From contig JASJCL010000019.1 of assembly GCA_030066015.1 (NCBI GenBank), positions 1 through 64,000 of the forward strand: DNA of 64,000 nucleotides, in the 5' to 3' direction. The stretch comes from Desulfosarcinaceae bacterium (lineage in GTDB: Bacteria > Desulfobacterota > Desulfobacteria > Desulfobacterales > Desulfosarcinaceae). Positions 18,587-29,368 of the stretch are shown here, in pieces (position 1 is the first letter of the stretch; every line of letters begins with the position of its first letter). The notes under the pieces are model-generated. The model did no database searches, was not told where the DNA came from, and saw only the letters and a list, made by a program, of their open reading frames with translations. The translations under genes were made by a program, and so were the position numbers.

Positions 18587-18634
18587 GAAGCGCCAACGCG
18601 TACAACTGAAGAAGCGCCAACGCGTACAACTGAA
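18587..18634 (+). repeat. Perfect 24-bp tandem duplication before rplV
   Basis: Bases 18587-18610 and 18611-18634 are identical 24-mers beginning GAAGCGCCAACGCG and ending ACTGAA. They fill the gap between rpsS and rplV and end 14 bases before the rplV ATG. The ribosome binding site (GGGAAGG) lies outside the repeat. It looks like a recent slippage duplication. Confidence 0.95.
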
Positions 18635-18648
18635 AAGGGAAGGTCTCA

Positions 18649-18987
18649 ATGGAGGCGAAAGCGATCACCAAATATGTGCGCATCTCACCGTTCAAGGTGC
18701 GCAAGCTCACCGGCGTGGTCAAAGACAAGCCGGTCGAGACGGCACTCAACTCGCTCAAGTTCATGCCGCAGAAGGCAGCCGGAATCGTCTCCAAAACGAT
18801 TCGCTCCGCTGTCGCCAACGCTGAGCAGAACATGAATTTGGATGTCGACGACCTCATCGTCCAAAACCTGATCGTCGATCAGGGGCCTTCGCTGAAACGA
18901 TTCAGAGCCAGAGCGCGCGGCCGTGGATCCCGCATCTTGAAGCGCACCAGCCACATCACGGTCATTCTGGCCGAAGCGGCTGTTTAA
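18649..18987 (+). CDS. rplV: 50S ribosomal protein L22
   Basis: L22 lines the exit tunnel and carries the macrolide-related beta hairpin. The 112-residue protein begins [20 protein letters not shown] and has the hairpin sequence [25 protein letters not shown] (cited by its ends). GGGAAGG precedes the ATG. It is separated from rpsS by the 24-bp tandem duplication. Confidence 0.96.
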   Translation: MEAKAITKYVRISPFKVRKLTGVVKDKPVETALNSLKFMPQKAAGIVSKTIRSAVANAEQNMNLDVDDLIVQNLIVDQGPSLKRFRARARGRGSRILKRTSHITVILAEAAV

Positions 18988-19005
18988 AAGTAAGGAGGAA
19001 GAAGG

Positions 19006-19653
19006 TTGGGCCAGAAAGTAAATCCAATCGGGTTGAGACTAGGGATCGTGAAGACGTGGGAATCCCGCTGGTATGCCGGCAAGAAGAAGTACGCCGACTA
19101 CATCCTGGAAGACCACAACATCCGTAAGTTCATCAAGAAGAAGCTGTTTCATGCCGGCATCGCCCGCATCGAAATCGAGCGGTCGGCCAAACGCGTGCGT
19201 CTACGGATCTTCACCGCCCGTCCGGGTATTGTCATCGGCAAGAAAGGCTCCGAAATCGAGAAGCTCAAAAAGGAACTCGAGCAGGTCGTTTCGCAGGAGG
19301 TGCTGATCGACATTCAGGAGGTTCGCAAACCCGAGGTGGATGCCCAGCTTGTTGCTGAAAACGTGGCCCAGCAGATTGAACGGCGGGTCGCCTTCCGGCG
19401 GGCGATGAAGCGGGGGGTGTCTTCCGCAATGCGGTTTGGCGCCCAAGGGGTTAAAATTATTTGCGCCGGACGCCTCGGCGGTGCCGAGATGGCCCGCACC
19501 GAATGGTACAAGGAGGGGCGCATTCCCTTGCACACCCTGCGGGCGGATATCGACTATGGGTTTATCGAGGCACGCACCACTTACGGGATCATCGGTGTGA
19601 AAGTCTTCATCTTCAAAGGAGAGATCCTGGGCAAAGACCAGCCTGGGAGTTGA
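19006..19653 (+). CDS. rpsC: 30S ribosomal protein S3
   Basis: S3 is part of the mRNA entry channel. The 215-residue protein starts [14 protein letters not shown] at a TTG codon with AAGGAGG about 7 bases upstream. A KH domain ([12 protein letters not shown] with the GxxG loop) spans about residues 40-110, followed by the S3 C-terminal domain ([31 protein letters not shown] region). It sits in canonical order before rplP. Confidence 0.97.
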   Translation: MGQKVNPIGLRLGIVKTWESRWYAGKKKYADYILEDHNIRKFIKKKLFHAGIARIEIERSAKRVRLRIFTARPGIVIGKKGSEIEKLKKELEQVVSQEVLIDIQEVRKPEVDAQLVAENVAQQIERRVAFRRAMKRGVSSAMRFGAQGVKIICAGRLGGAEMARTEWYKEGRIPLHTLRADIDYGFIEARTTYGIIGVKVFIFKGEILGKDQPGS

Positions 19654-19690
19654 GCACGAGCGTACCACCGCCGACAGGAGATAGAGTATC

Positions 19691-20104
19691 ATGTTAAGCC
19701 CCAAGAAGGTGAAATATCGAAAGCGTCAGAAGGGTAAGATGCGTGGCGTCGCTCGGCGAGGCGGCACCCTGAATTTCGGCGAATATGGCCTGCAGGCCGC
19801 CGATTGCGGCTGGATCACCAGCAAACAGATCGAGGCCGCCCGTATCGCCATGACCCGTCACGTCAAGCGGGGGGGCAAGATCTGGATCCGTATCTTCCCT
19901 GACAAGCCCATCACAAAGAAACCGGCGGAGGTTCGTATGGGCAAAGGGAAGGGCTCTCCGGAAGGCTGGGTGGCCGTCATCAAACCGGGGCGAATTCTGT
20001 ACGAAATGTCCGGCGTCTCCCGGGAAATGGCGCAGGAGGCCCTGCGGTTGGCCTCACACAAACTACCGATCAAAACCAAATTCGTCGAATGGAGCGAAGG
20101 GTAA
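19691..20104 (+). CDS. rplP: 50S ribosomal protein L16
   Basis: L16 helps position A-site tRNA. The 137-residue protein starts [17 protein letters not shown] and contains [20 protein letters not shown]. Its TAA shares one base with the ATG of rpmC (20104), giving tight translational coupling. The start has a good AGGAG upstream. Confidence 0.97.
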   Translation: MLSPKKVKYRKRQKGKMRGVARRGGTLNFGEYGLQAADCGWITSKQIEAARIAMTRHVKRGGKIWIRIFPDKPITKKPAEVRMGKGKGSPEGWVAVIKPGRILYEMSGVSREMAQEALRLASHKLPIKTKFVEWSEG

Positions 20105-20298
20105 TGAAAGCCAGCGAGATTAGAGATATGGCGCCCGAGGAGCGGGTACAGAAGTTGAACGATTTTCAGGAAGAGTTGTTCAACCTGCGCTTTCAACACG
20201 AAATCGGCCAGCTGGAAAATTCGAGCAAGCTCAAGTCACTGAAGCGTGACATCGCCAGAATCAAAACCATCATGAATGCGTCCGAATCGAACGCTTAA
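20104..20298 (+). CDS. rpmC: 50S ribosomal protein L29
   Basis: L29 is a small helical protein near the tunnel exit. The 64-residue protein begins [18 protein letters not shown] and has the helical motif EELFNLRFQHEIGQLEN. The ATG at 20104 overlaps the rplP stop by one base. An in-frame reading from 20089 would extend into rplP and is not needed. Confidence 0.95.
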   Translation: MKASEIRDMAPEERVQKLNDFQEELFNLRFQHEIGQLENSSKLKSLKRDIARIKTIMNASESNA

Positions 20299-20318
20299 TC
20301 CAAAGAATGGTAAGTGCA

Positions 20319-20576
20319 ATGAAAAAGCGCGGAATGAAGAGACAACTCGTCGGCACGGTCATCAGCGATAAGATGGACAGCACGGTCGTTGTCCAGGTCG
20401 AGCGACTTGTAAAGCACCGGCTCTATAAGAAATATATCCGCAGACGCCTTCGTCTGGCCGCCCATGATGCCAAAAATGACTGCGGTATTGGGGACACTGT
20501 CCGTATCATAGAATCCCGCCCCATCAGCAAAACCAAAAAATGGCGGGTGTGCGAGATTCTTGAAAAAGCGGTGTGA
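20319..20576 (+). CDS. rpsQ: 30S ribosomal protein S17
   Basis: S17 is an OB-fold protein at the 30S body. I chose the ATG at 20319 (85 residues, MKKRGMKRQLVGTVISDKMD), near the usual length of 84. An in-frame ATG at 20307 is possible but lengthens the protein without a better ribosome binding site. Conserved stretches are STVVVQVERLVKHRLYKKYI and DTVRIIESRPISKTKKWRV. Confidence 0.94.
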   Translation: MKKRGMKRQLVGTVISDKMDSTVVVQVERLVKHRLYKKYIRRRLRLAAHDAKNDCGIGDTVRIIESRPISKTKKWRVCEILEKAV

Positions 20577-20594
20577 TAGCAAAGGAATGCAAAG

Positions 20595-20963
20595 ATGATC
20601 CAGGCAGAAACTAAATTGACTGTGGCTGACAATTCCGGTGCACGTGTTCTGTACTGCATCAAGGTATTGGGCGGATCCAAACGCCGTTACGCCAGCATCG
20701 GGGATATCATCGTTGTCTCCGTGAAAGAGGCGATCCCCAACGCCAAGGTGAAGAAGGGGGATGTGCTCAAAGCCGTCGTCGTTCGCACCAAAAAAGAGAT
20801 CAGACGGCAGGACGGCACTTTCATTCGGTTCGACGACAATTCAGCGGTGCTGATCAACGCACAGCGCGAACCGCTGGGCACCCGCATCTTTGGCCCTGTC
20901 GCGCGTGAATTGCGGGCGAAACGTTTCATGAAGATCGTTTCCCTCGCTCCGGAAGTATTATAG
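20595..20963 (+). CDS. rplN: 50S ribosomal protein L14
   Basis: L14 lies at the subunit interface. The 122-residue length is the family norm. The sequence starts [19 protein letters not shown], followed by the KVLGGS...[10 protein letters not shown] signature, and ends [10 protein letters not shown]. This is the spc-operon order rpsQ-rplN-rplX-rplE. Confidence 0.97.
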   Translation: MIQAETKLTVADNSGARVLYCIKVLGGSKRRYASIGDIIVVSVKEAIPNAKVKKGDVLKAVVVRTKKEIRRQDGTFIRFDDNSAVLINAQREPLGTRIFGPVARELRAKRFMKIVSLAPEVL

Positions 20964-20991
20964 AGACCTTTGCCCTGTGGAGAGTCGGGTT

Positions 20992-21321
20992 ATGGAAAGA
21001 AGCAAGTGCAATTTTAAAAAGGACGACAAGGTCAAAGTGCTGACCGGCAAGGACAAGGGTAAGGTCGGCAAAGTCCTGAAGGTGTTGCGCAAAAAAGAAC
21101 GAATCCTGATCGAAAATATCAACAACGTGAAGCGTCACACACGGCCCAATGCCCAGAACCGGCAGGGGGGCATCATCGAGACGGAAGCCCCGATCCATTG
21201 GTCCAACGTCCAGTTGATGTGCAATAAGTGCATCGCCCCGGTACGGATCAAGATGCAGCGGCTGGATGACGGCAAAAAGGTGCGCGTTTGCCGCAAATGC
21301 AACGAGGTGATCGACGCCTAA
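20992..21321 (+). CDS. rplX: 50S ribosomal protein L24
   Basis: L24 starts 50S assembly. The 109-residue protein has the KOW motif KDDKVKVLTGKDKGKVGKVL near its N-terminus. It ends with two cysteine pairs (CNKC and CRKC), a C-terminal zinc-ribbon-like extension found in many bacterial L24. The ATG at 20992 follows GGAGAG (20979-20984) at a good distance; the GTG at 20977 lies too close to that site. Confidence 0.95.
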   Translation: MERSKCNFKKDDKVKVLTGKDKGKVGKVLKVLRKKERILIENINNVKRHTRPNAQNRQGGIIETEAPIHWSNVQLMCNKCIAPVRIKMQRLDDGKKVRVCRKCNEVIDA

Positions 21322-21339
21322 GTCGGCCCGGAGGTAGGA

Positions 21340-21879
21340 ATGTCCCAGTTGAAAGAGAGATACGAGACAGAGATTGCTCCCCAGCTGCAGGAGCAATTCA
21401 GCTTCAAGAATCCCTATCAGATTCCCCGTCTGGAGAAAATCGTCCTGAATATGGGGTTGGGCGAGGCGATTCAGAACATGAAGATACTGGATACGGCCGT
21501 AGAAGAGCTCAAGGCGATCGCTGGGCAGAAACCGGTCATCACGCGGGCCAAAAAATCGATTGCGGCCTTCAAGCTTCGTGAAGGAATGCCCATCGGCTGC
21601 ATGGTGACCCTGCGACGCAAGCAAATGTGGGACTTCCTGAACAAACTCGTGAACATCGCCCTGCCGCGTGTTCGCGATTTCAGAGGCATATCGGGCAAAG
21701 CCTTTGATGGCAACGGGAACTACTCCCTGGGCATTAAAGAGCATATCATCTTCCCGGAAATCGACTACGACAAGATCGATAAGATCAAGGGCCTCAATGT
21801 GAGCATCGTCACCACCGCCAAAACGGACGAAGAGGGCAAAGCGCTGCTCAAATTGCTGGGGATGCCCTTCAAGAATTAA
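21340..21879 (+). CDS. rplE: 50S ribosomal protein L5
   Basis: L5 binds 5S rRNA. The 179-residue protein contains [20 protein letters not shown] near the N-terminus and [17 protein letters not shown], both family signatures. GGAGG precedes the ATG. It is followed by rpsN of the zinc-binding type. Confidence 0.97.
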   Translation: MSQLKERYETEIAPQLQEQFSFKNPYQIPRLEKIVLNMGLGEAIQNMKILDTAVEELKAIAGQKPVITRAKKSIAAFKLREGMPIGCMVTLRRKQMWDFLNKLVNIALPRVRDFRGISGKAFDGNGNYSLGIKEHIIFPEIDYDKIDKIKGLNVSIVTTAKTDEEGKALLKLLGMPFKN

Positions 21880-21915
21880 AGGAAACGTGCCAGCCAGAGG
21901 TTGGAAGGAGGACGT

Positions 21916-22101
21916 GTGGCTAGGAAAGCGCTTCGAAATAAAGCAATCGCAAAACCCAAATTCAAGGTCAGGGCCTACAACCGTTGCCCCATGTGCGGTC
22001 GTCCGCGGGGATTCCTGCGGAAGTTCGGAATCTGCAGAATCTGCTTTCGGAACCTGGCATCCCAGGGCCGCCTTCCTGGCGTGGTGAAGTCCAGCTGGTA
22101 G
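21916..22101 (+). CDS. rpsN: 30S ribosomal protein S14, zinc-binding type Z
   Basis: This is the short, zinc-binding form of S14 (61 residues). It starts at GTG ([21 protein letters not shown]) after AAGGAGG. The four cysteines occur as CPMC and CRIC around [12 protein letters not shown], the zinc site of type Z S14. A reading from 21901 would run through the ribosome binding site and is rejected. Confidence 0.96.
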   Translation: MARKALRNKAIAKPKFKVRAYNRCPMCGRPRGFLRKFGICRICFRNLASQGRLPGVVKSSW

Positions 22102-22212
22102 TCCATGCACCTGGTTGCAGCCGCTTGCGGACCGGGTCGCAGAGCAGCTGCGGTGCTGGGAGGTCGGTGGCTGAAACGTACACTCAATTCGCTTCACAAT
22201 GGAGTATGAAAA

Positions 22213-22611
22213 ATGGCATTAAGCGATCCGATTGCCGATATGCTGACCCGTATCCGCAACGCCGGCAAGGCCAAATTCAACAGCGTGGATATTCCGGGTT
22301 CCAAGCTGAAAACGGAAATGGCCAAGGTGCTCAAAGAGGAAGGCTATATCCGCAATTACAAGTTCATTAAGGACAACAAGCAAGGGGTGCTGCGCGTTTA
22401 CCTGCGCTATGACGACAGCAACGCCCACGCCATTTACAGCCTGACCCGGGTCAGCAAGCCCAGCCGACGGGTGTACCTGAAAGCGGGTGAGATCAAACCG
22501 GTGTACAACGGTTTGGGAGTGGCGGTATTCTCCACCTCCAAAGGGCTGATGACCGACCGCCGCGCCCGCAAAGAGAACGTCGGCGGCGAGCTGCTTTGCA
22601 CGGTGTGGTAG
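22213..22611 (+). CDS. rpsH: 30S ribosomal protein S8
   Basis: S8 binds helix 21 of 16S rRNA and in E. coli represses the spc operon. The 132-residue protein starts MALSDPIADMLTRIRNAGKAK and ends with the conserved STSKGLMTDRRARKENVGGELLC region. TGGAGT precedes the ATG. A 111-base gap separates it from rpsN. Confidence 0.97.
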   Translation: MALSDPIADMLTRIRNAGKAKFNSVDIPGSKLKTEMAKVLKEEGYIRNYKFIKDNKQGVLRVYLRYDDSNAHAIYSLTRVSKPSRRVYLKAGEIKPVYNGLGVAVFSTSKGLMTDRRARKENVGGELLCTVW

Positions 22612-22684
22612 GATCATGGCCCTGACGCCGACCTGCGGATTCGGATCTGCGTACCGTGTGATTGTCGAAAAGTGAGGAGTTAGT

Positions 22685-23224
22685 ATGTCTCGTGTAGGAA
22701 AGAAACCGATTGCGATTCCAGAGAAGACGGAGGTCTCTCTGAAGGCGGATATACTCACCGTAAAGGGACCCAAGGGGACCCTCAGCCGCCAGATTCATCC
22801 CACAGTCAAGCTGGACATCGACGATACGGAGATCAAAGCCGTTATCGACCATCAGGACCGCAAGAGCCGGGCCCTGCAGGGTCTGGTACGGAGTTTGGTC
22901 GCCAACATGGTGACGGGCGTCAGCACGGGCTTCGAACGAATCCTGCAGATCAACGGGATCGGCTATCGGGCGGAGGCCAAAGGCAAGAGTGTGCTGTTCA
23001 ATCTGGGATACTCCCATCCCATCGATTTTCCATTACCGGAGGGGATCACCGCCGAGGTCGACAAGAACAACACCGTGAAACTGATGGGCATCGACAAGGA
23101 GCTGCTCGGACAGACGGCGGCGTCGATCCGTCAGCTGCGACCCCCCGAGCCCTACAAGGGCAAAGGCATCAAGTACGCAGACGAGTATATTCAGCGCAAA
23201 GCCGGTAAGACCGGTACCAAATAA
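22685..23224 (+). CDS. rplF: 50S ribosomal protein L6
   Basis: L6 has two similar domains near the factor-binding centre. The 179-residue protein starts MSRVGKKPIAIPEKTEV. It ends with the signature PEPYKGKGIKYADEYIQRKAGKTG. GAGGAG lies upstream of the ATG. The neighbours rpsH and rplR are canonical. Confidence 0.97.
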   Translation: MSRVGKKPIAIPEKTEVSLKADILTVKGPKGTLSRQIHPTVKLDIDDTEIKAVIDHQDRKSRALQGLVRSLVANMVTGVSTGFERILQINGIGYRAEAKGKSVLFNLGYSHPIDFPLPEGITAEVDKNNTVKLMGIDKELLGQTAASIRQLRPPEPYKGKGIKYADEYIQRKAGKTGTK

Positions 23225-23322
23225 CACTTCGGCAACAGCGGGCCGCCGGTAACCGCATTCACGCGATATCCCTCATAGAAACGGGGATTACATGACGCGT
23301 CCGCCGTAGGAGACATTACCAG

Positions 23323-23694
23323 ATGGGTACTACCAACAGCAAAAGAGTTGCTCGCTTCAAACGCAAAGTTCGTATCCGCCAGCGGATACGGGGAACGGCC
23401 GATAAACCGAGACTAAGCGTGTTTCGGAGTGCCAAACACATCTCGGCCCAGGTCATCGACGACATTGCCGGCAAGACCCTGGTCGCCGCTTCCAGCCTTG
23501 AAAAAGAGGTGCGCGGACAGCAGCCGTCCTTCGAAAACAAAACAGCGCTGGCCACCTTCATCGGGAAACTGATTGCCGAGCGCGCTCAGGAAAAAGGTGT
23601 CCGTCAGGTGGTGTTTGATCGCAACGGTTTTCTATACCACGGCCGCGTTAAAGCGGTATCGGAAGGCGCCCGTGAAGCCGGACTGAAGTTCTAG
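23323..23694 (+). CDS. rplR: 50S ribosomal protein L18
   Basis: L18 binds 5S rRNA together with L5. The 123-residue protein contains [20 protein letters not shown] and ends [27 protein letters not shown], both typical. It is followed three bases later by the rpsE reading frame. Confidence 0.96.
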   Translation: MGTTNSKRVARFKRKVRIRQRIRGTADKPRLSVFRSAKHISAQVIDDIAGKTLVAASSLEKEVRGQQPSFENKTALATFIGKLIAERAQEKGVRQVVFDRNGFLYHGRVKAVSEGAREAGLKF

Positions 23695-23724
23695 GCAATG
23701 AAGAAGAGTGAAGGAGGCAGGCCA

Positions 23725-24222
23725 TTGTTCAAGCAAGATACAGATGACAACCAACTGATCGACAAGGTCGTCCACATCAGTCGTGTGGCCAAGGTCGTCA
23801 AGGGTGGTCGTAGGTTCAGCTTCAGCGCCATCGTCGTCGTGGGTGACGGCGAAGGAAATGTGGGCTTTGGATTGGGGAAGGCGGGTGAGGTTCCCGAGGC
23901 GATCCGCAAGGGCGTCGAAAAAGCCAAGAAGAGTATGGTCAGCGTACCCCTCGACGGCGGCACGATCCCTTTTCAGGTCATCGGCCGCTACGGCGCCGGG
24001 CGGGTGCTGCTGAAACCGGCCTCCGACGGTACCGGTGTGATCGCCGGAGGTGCCGTGCGTGCCGTCCTCGAAGCTGTCGGTGTTCAGAACATTCTCACCA
24101 AATGCATGGGTTCCAACAACCCCCATAATGTGGTCAAGGCCACCATCGAGGGGCTGACCCAGCTGAAAAGCCGTGCGCAGGTGGCTGCCCGTCGCGGGCT
24201 GCGCGTTGAAAACCTGCAATAA
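23725..24222 (+). CDS. rpsE: 30S ribosomal protein S5
   Basis: S5 contributes to decoding fidelity and mRNA unwinding. I chose the TTG at 23725 because AAGGAGG (about 23709-23715) lies a good distance upstream, giving 165 residues (family norm about 165). The in-frame ATG at 23698 has only a weak site. Signatures are [22 protein letters not shown] and [20 protein letters not shown] (shortened). Identity is certain, start less so. Confidence 0.95.
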   Translation: MFKQDTDDNQLIDKVVHISRVAKVVKGGRRFSFSAIVVVGDGEGNVGFGLGKAGEVPEAIRKGVEKAKKSMVSVPLDGGTIPFQVIGRYGAGRVLLKPASDGTGVIAGGAVRAVLEAVGVQNILTKCMGSNNPHNVVKATIEGLTQLKSRAQVAARRGLRVENLQ

Positions 24223-24236
24223 GGATGGGGGCACAA

Positions 24237-24434
24237 ATGGCAGGAGCTCTGAAAATTACGCTCGTCAGAAGCATGATCGGTCGGCCGGAAAAACATCGCA
24301 AAGTGCTGCGTGGCATGGGGCTGACCCGTCTCAACAAAACCGTGATTCTCGAAGATACACCCAGTATTCGGGGCATGATTCACAAAGTTACCCATCTGGT
24401 CAAGGCTGAGGAGTGTACCAATGAAGCTGAATGA
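24237..24434 (+). CDS. rpmD: 50S ribosomal protein L30
   Basis: The 65-residue protein has the L30 core LKITLVRSMIGRPEKHRKVL and GLTRLNKTVILEDTPSIRGM. The ATG at 24237 is preceded by GGGGG. The in-frame ATG at 24225 would place that site inside the gene. It overlaps rplO by 14 bases, indicating coupled translation. Confidence 0.94.
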   Translation: MAGALKITLVRSMIGRPEKHRKVLRGMGLTRLNKTVILEDTPSIRGMIHKVTHLVKAEECTNEAE

Positions 24435-24861
24435 ACTGGCGCCTGAGAAGGGGGCCCGGAAAGCCCGTAAGCGCCTGGGGCGCGGTGTGGCCTCCGGCAC
24501 CGGCAAAACCGCCGGCAGAGGCACCAAAGGACACAACTCTCGCTCCGGCGGCGGCGTCCGGCCCGGATTTGAGGGCGGTCAGATGCCGATTCACCGCCGA
24601 CTGCCCAAGCGCGGGTTCACCAATATCTTCAAAAAAACGTGGGCCATCATCAACATCGATGACCTGGCCCGCTTCGACAAGGATGAAGTCGTGGACGAGG
24701 CGGCCCTGGTAAGGGCCGGGCTCGTGAAGGGCAAGCGCGACGGCATCAAGCTGCTGGGCCGGGGAGAGATCGACTTTCCGGTGACCGTGAAGATCCACCA
24801 CCTAAGTAAAACCGCCCAGCAGAAGATCGAAGCTGCCGGCGGGACGGTAGAGGTGATATAG
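24421..24861 (+). CDS. rplO: 50S ribosomal protein L15
   Basis: L15 joins late in 50S assembly. The 146-residue protein starts [20 protein letters not shown] and has the Gly-rich loop [20 protein letters not shown]. It starts inside rpmD and ends two bases before secY. The order rpmD-rplO-secY is canonical. Confidence 0.97.
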   Translation: MKLNELAPEKGARKARKRLGRGVASGTGKTAGRGTKGHNSRSGGGVRPGFEGGQMPIHRRLPKRGFTNIFKKTWAIINIDDLARFDKDEVVDEAALVRAGLVKGKRDGIKLLGRGEIDFPVTVKIHHLSKTAQQKIEAAGGTVEVI

Positions 24862-24863
24862 TC

Positions 24864-26177
<1,314 letters not shown>

Positions 26178-26290
26178 TCATCGGCCGGAAGACCTTGTGG
26201 CGACGGGGATGGCGGGACCGTCAACATCCAATCGGGAACCGGGGTATCACCCTATAGGCGCGCATGTCGCGTAGTGAACGGGAGCGAATC

Positions 26291-26509
26291 ATGGCCAAAG
26301 AGGAAGCCATAAAAGTAGAAGGCAATGTTCTCGAAACGTTGCCCAACGCGATGTTTAAAGTGGAGCTTGAGAACGGGCATCAGGTATTGGCACACATCTC
26401 CGGGAAGATGCGCATGCACTTCATCAAGATTCTGCCCGGCGACAAGGTGACGGTGGAGCTTTCCCCCTATGACCTGACCCGCGGACGCATCACCTACCGC
26501 TCCAAATAG
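26291..26509 (+). CDS. infA: Translation initiation factor IF-1
   Basis: IF-1 occupies the ribosomal A site during initiation. The 72-residue S1/OB-fold protein starts [20 protein letters not shown] and ends [15 protein letters not shown], both diagnostic. The ATG at 26291 has CGGGAG upstream. A longer reading from 26264 adds nine residues not typical of IF-1. Confidence 0.97.
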   Translation: MAKEEAIKVEGNVLETLPNAMFKVELENGHQVLAHISGKMRMHFIKILPGDKVTVELSPYDLTRGRITYRSK

Positions 26510-26601
26510 GACGTCCAACCAATTTCGATATCCGAAGCCGTGGTTGATATCTCTCGATGATCGCCGGTGAGGATGGTGATGGATAGACCAAGGAGACGAA
26601 C

Positions 26602-26715
26602 ATGAAGGTAAGGGCATCGGCAAAGAAGATGTGCAACAAATGCAAAATCATCAAGAGAAAAGGCGTTGTACGCGTGATCTGCGAAAATAAGCGGCACAAA
26701 CAACGGCAGGGATAA
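26602..26715 (+). CDS. rpmJ: 50S ribosomal protein L36
   Basis: A 37-residue protein, easily missed because of its size. It starts [17 protein letters not shown] and ends [11 protein letters not shown], with the zinc ligands C-x2-C, C and H of the zinc-binding L36 form. AAGGAG lies about 6 bases before the ATG. It is placed between infA and rpsM as in many bacteria. Confidence 0.96.
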   Translation: MKVRASAKKMCNKCKIIKRKGVVRVICENKRHKQRQG

Positions 26716-26730
26716 ACAGGAGGATTGACC

Positions 26731-27111
26731 TTGGCACGAATCGCGGGCGTAGACTTACCCAGACGGAAGCGCATTGATATCGGCCTGACCTATATCTACG
26801 GCATCGGCCGGACGACATCGGCGCGTATTCTTGAAAAGCTCAACATCGATGCGAGCACCAAGACGGATGATCTTACCGACGGACAGATCAACGACATCCG
26901 ACGGGTCATCGACAACGAGCACAAGGTAGAAGGTGAACTGCGCACCGAGGTCTCCATGAACATCAAACGTCTCATGGACCTCGGCTGCTATCGTGGCCTT
27001 CGCCATCGAAGAGGTTTACCGTGTCACGGACAGCGGACAAGCACCAACGCCAGAACCCGCAAAGGTCCCAAACGAACAGCCGTGAAGAAAAAGGGCGGTC
27101 CGAAAAAGTAA
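26731..27111 (+). CDS. rpsM: 30S ribosomal protein S13
   Basis: S13 bridges the two subunits from the 30S head. The protein is 126 residues, starting [20 protein letters not shown] at the TTG 26731, seven bases after AGGAGG (26718-26723). The TTG at 26725 is too close to that site. The C-terminal part contains [20 protein letters not shown], the family signature. It is the first gene of the alpha operon. Confidence 0.97.
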   Translation: MARIAGVDLPRRKRIDIGLTYIYGIGRTTSARILEKLNIDASTKTDDLTDGQINDIRRVIDNEHKVEGELRTEVSMNIKRLMDLGCYRGLRHRRGLPCHGQRTSTNARTRKGPKRTAVKKKGGPKK

Positions 27112-27138
27112 TCCTCTAAAACCGACAGGTGTATGAGC

Positions 27139-27525
27139 ATGCCTAGAAAAACACGCACGAAGAAAAAAGAGAAAAAAAATATCGCGAATGGCGTCGTTCA
27201 CATTCGCTCCACTTTCAACAACACCATCGTGACCATAACCGACACGGCGGGCAACGTGATCTCCTGGTCGAGTGCCGGCGTTCAAGGCTTCAAGGGCTCC
27301 CGTAAGAGCACCCCGTTTGCCGCCCAGGTCACCGCTGAAGATGCGGCCAAAAAGGCGGCCGAGCACGGCATGCGCAGTGTCGAAGTCTACGTCAAGGGCC
27401 CTGGCGCCGGGCGCGAGTCCGCCCTGCGCGCCTTGCAGGCGACGGGGTTCAAGGTGACCCTCATCAAGGATGTGACCCCGGTTCCCCACAACGGCTGTCG
27501 GCCCCCCAAACGGCGCAGAGTGTAA
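27139..27525 (+). CDS. rpsK: 30S ribosomal protein S11
   Basis: S11 lies on the 30S platform. The 128-residue protein starts [18 protein letters not shown]; an in-frame ATG two codons earlier (27133) sits only one base from AGGTG and is less likely. The signature [20 protein letters not shown] and the C-terminal [16 protein letters not shown] are present. Confidence 0.96.
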   Translation: MPRKTRTKKKEKKNIANGVVHIRSTFNNTIVTITDTAGNVISWSSAGVQGFKGSRKSTPFAAQVTAEDAAKKAAEHGMRSVEVYVKGPGAGRESALRALQATGFKVTLIKDVTPVPHNGCRPPKRRRV

Positions 27526-27627
27526 TCAAGATCCAGCGTCGATTCAAACCGTTTGTCGCTGCGCCGTCGTCCTCATCGGCAGACGGGCTCCCGGTACAAC
27601 GGATGATCGATCATTAAGGAGGATAAG

Positions 27628-28257
27628 TTGGCCAGATACACAGGTTCGGTCTGCAGAATATGCCGCAGAGAGAATATGAAGCTGTTCCTGAAAGGGGACC
27701 GCTGCTACTCAGATAAATGCGCTTTCGATCGCCGCAGCTATGCACCCGGCGAGCACGGCCAGCGCCGCAGAGGAAAACCGTCCGACTACGGCATTCAGCT
27801 CCGTGAAAAGCAGAAAGTTAAACGGATGTACGGCCTTTCTGAAAAGCAGTTTCACCTGTTTTTCAAACGCGCCGACGCACAGAAGGGCATCACCGGCACC
27901 AATCTCCTGAGCTTGCTCGAACGCCGCATGGATAATGTGGTCTATCGCCTCGGTTTCACCAACTCGCGCAACCAGGGTCGGCACTTTGTCCGTCACAATC
28001 ACTTTACCGTCAATGGCAACAAAGTGAACATTCCCTCCTATCTGATCAAGCCCGGTGATATCGTCGAGGTGCGCGAGAAGAGCCGCAAGGTGCAGATGAT
28101 CTCTGACGCTCTCGATGCCGTGGTGCGCAGGGGGGTGCCCCCATGGTTGGAACTCGAGAAAGACAATTTCAAGGGAGTTGTTAAGGGCCTTCCAGAACGT
28201 GAGGACTTGACGATGCCGATCCAAGAACAGCTCATCGTCGAGTTGTACTCCAAATAA
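27628..28257 (+). CDS. rpsD: 30S ribosomal protein S4
   Basis: S4 is a primary assembly protein and translational repressor of the alpha operon in E. coli. The 209-residue protein starts at TTG ([20 protein letters not shown]) five bases after AAGGAGG. Four cysteines (CRIC, then CYSDKC) suit the zinc-binding S4 form. The S4 domain spans about residues 95-160 ([11 protein letters not shown] equivalent: [18 protein letters not shown]). Confidence 0.97.
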   Translation: MARYTGSVCRICRRENMKLFLKGDRCYSDKCAFDRRSYAPGEHGQRRRGKPSDYGIQLREKQKVKRMYGLSEKQFHLFFKRADAQKGITGTNLLSLLERRMDNVVYRLGFTNSRNQGRHFVRHNHFTVNGNKVNIPSYLIKPGDIVEVREKSRKVQMISDALDAVVRRGVPPWLELEKDNFKGVVKGLPEREDLTMPIQEQLIVELYSK

Positions 28258-28340
28258 TCGTACAACCCGCAATCGAACCGGCAGACGTTAACGTTCTTAC
28301 CACCAAAAGCCACCCTTAACCGGCTTTCTGGAGAAAAAGC

Positions 28341-29360
28341 ATGTCGATGAACGAATTGAAGTACATGAATTGGCGGGAGATGATCCAACCGGACAAACTT
28401 CAGGCCGATACCTCACCGGTCTACGGCAAGTTTGTCTGTGAGCCCCTGGAGCGAGGGTTCGGCATCACCATGGGAAACTCCCTACGCCGAATCATTCTCT
28501 CCTCTCTTTACGGCGCCGCCATCACGGCGGTTCGCTTCGATACCGTCATGCACGAGTTCAGCGTGGTTCCCGGGGTGCTCGAAGACGTTTCCGAGATCAT
28601 TCTTAACCTCAAAGAGGTCCGTCTCAAAACAGACAGCGCCGACTCCCGCATGCTGCGCCTGGAGAAGGAGGGGGAAGGCCTGGTCACCGCTGGTGATATC
28701 GTCAGCGAGGACGGCCGCGTGGAGATCCTCAACCCGGATCAGCCCATCTGTAATCTCTCCGCGGAGGGTAAACTCCAGATGGAGTTGACGGTCAACGTCG
28801 GCACCGGCTATGCGCTGTCCGAGGCCAACAAGGATGAAGACGCCCCCATCGGCACCATCCCCATCGATGCGGTTTTCTCTCCGATTAAACGCGTCAACTA
28901 TGTAGTTGGCAACGCCCGCGTCGGTCAACGAACCGATTACGACAAACTTACGCTCGAAATCTGGACCGACGGCAGTGTGGCGCCCGATGATGCCCTTGCC
29001 TACGGCGCGAAGATTTTCAAGGAGCAGCTGAACGTTTTTATCAATTTTGACGAAGAGCAGGAACCGGAGACGGACAGCGGCTCCCGCGAAGAGAAGGATT
29101 CGCAGTTCAACGACAACCTCTTTCGCAGTGTCGATGAACTGGAGTTGTCCGTCCGTAGCGCCAACTGCCTCAAGAATGCAGAAATTCATAAGATCTACCA
29201 GTTGGTCCAGAAGACCGAAGGGGAAATGCTCAAAACCAAGAATTTCGGACGCAAATCTCTGAATGAAATCAAGGAAGTGCTCGCCGAGATGGGCCTTACT
29301 CTAGGGATGAAGCTCGAGGGGCTTGTCATCCCGGAGGAAGACGCAGAGGAAGGAGAGTAA
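28341..29360 (+). CDS. rpoA: DNA-directed RNA polymerase subunit alpha
   Basis: Alpha dimerises to start RNA polymerase assembly and its C-terminal domain contacts promoter UP elements and activators. The 339-residue protein has the N-terminal domain motif [18 protein letters not shown], a linker with acidic residues around 240-260, and a C-terminal domain with [20 protein letters not shown] and [16 protein letters not shown] lies 7 bases before the ATG. rplQ follows after 8 bases. Confidence 0.98.
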   Translation: MSMNELKYMNWREMIQPDKLQADTSPVYGKFVCEPLERGFGITMGNSLRRIILSSLYGAAITAVRFDTVMHEFSVVPGVLEDVSEIILNLKEVRLKTDSADSRMLRLEKEGEGLVTAGDIVSEDGRVEILNPDQPICNLSAEGKLQMELTVNVGTGYALSEANKDEDAPIGTIPIDAVFSPIKRVNYVVGNARVGQRTDYDKLTLEIWTDGSVAPDDALAYGAKIFKEQLNVFINFDEEQEPETDSGSREEKDSQFNDNLFRSVDELELSVRSANCLKNAEIHKIYQLVQKTEGEMLKTKNFGRKSLNEIKEVLAEMGLTLGMKLEGLVIPEEDAEEGE

Positions 29361-29368
29361 GAGGTCCC

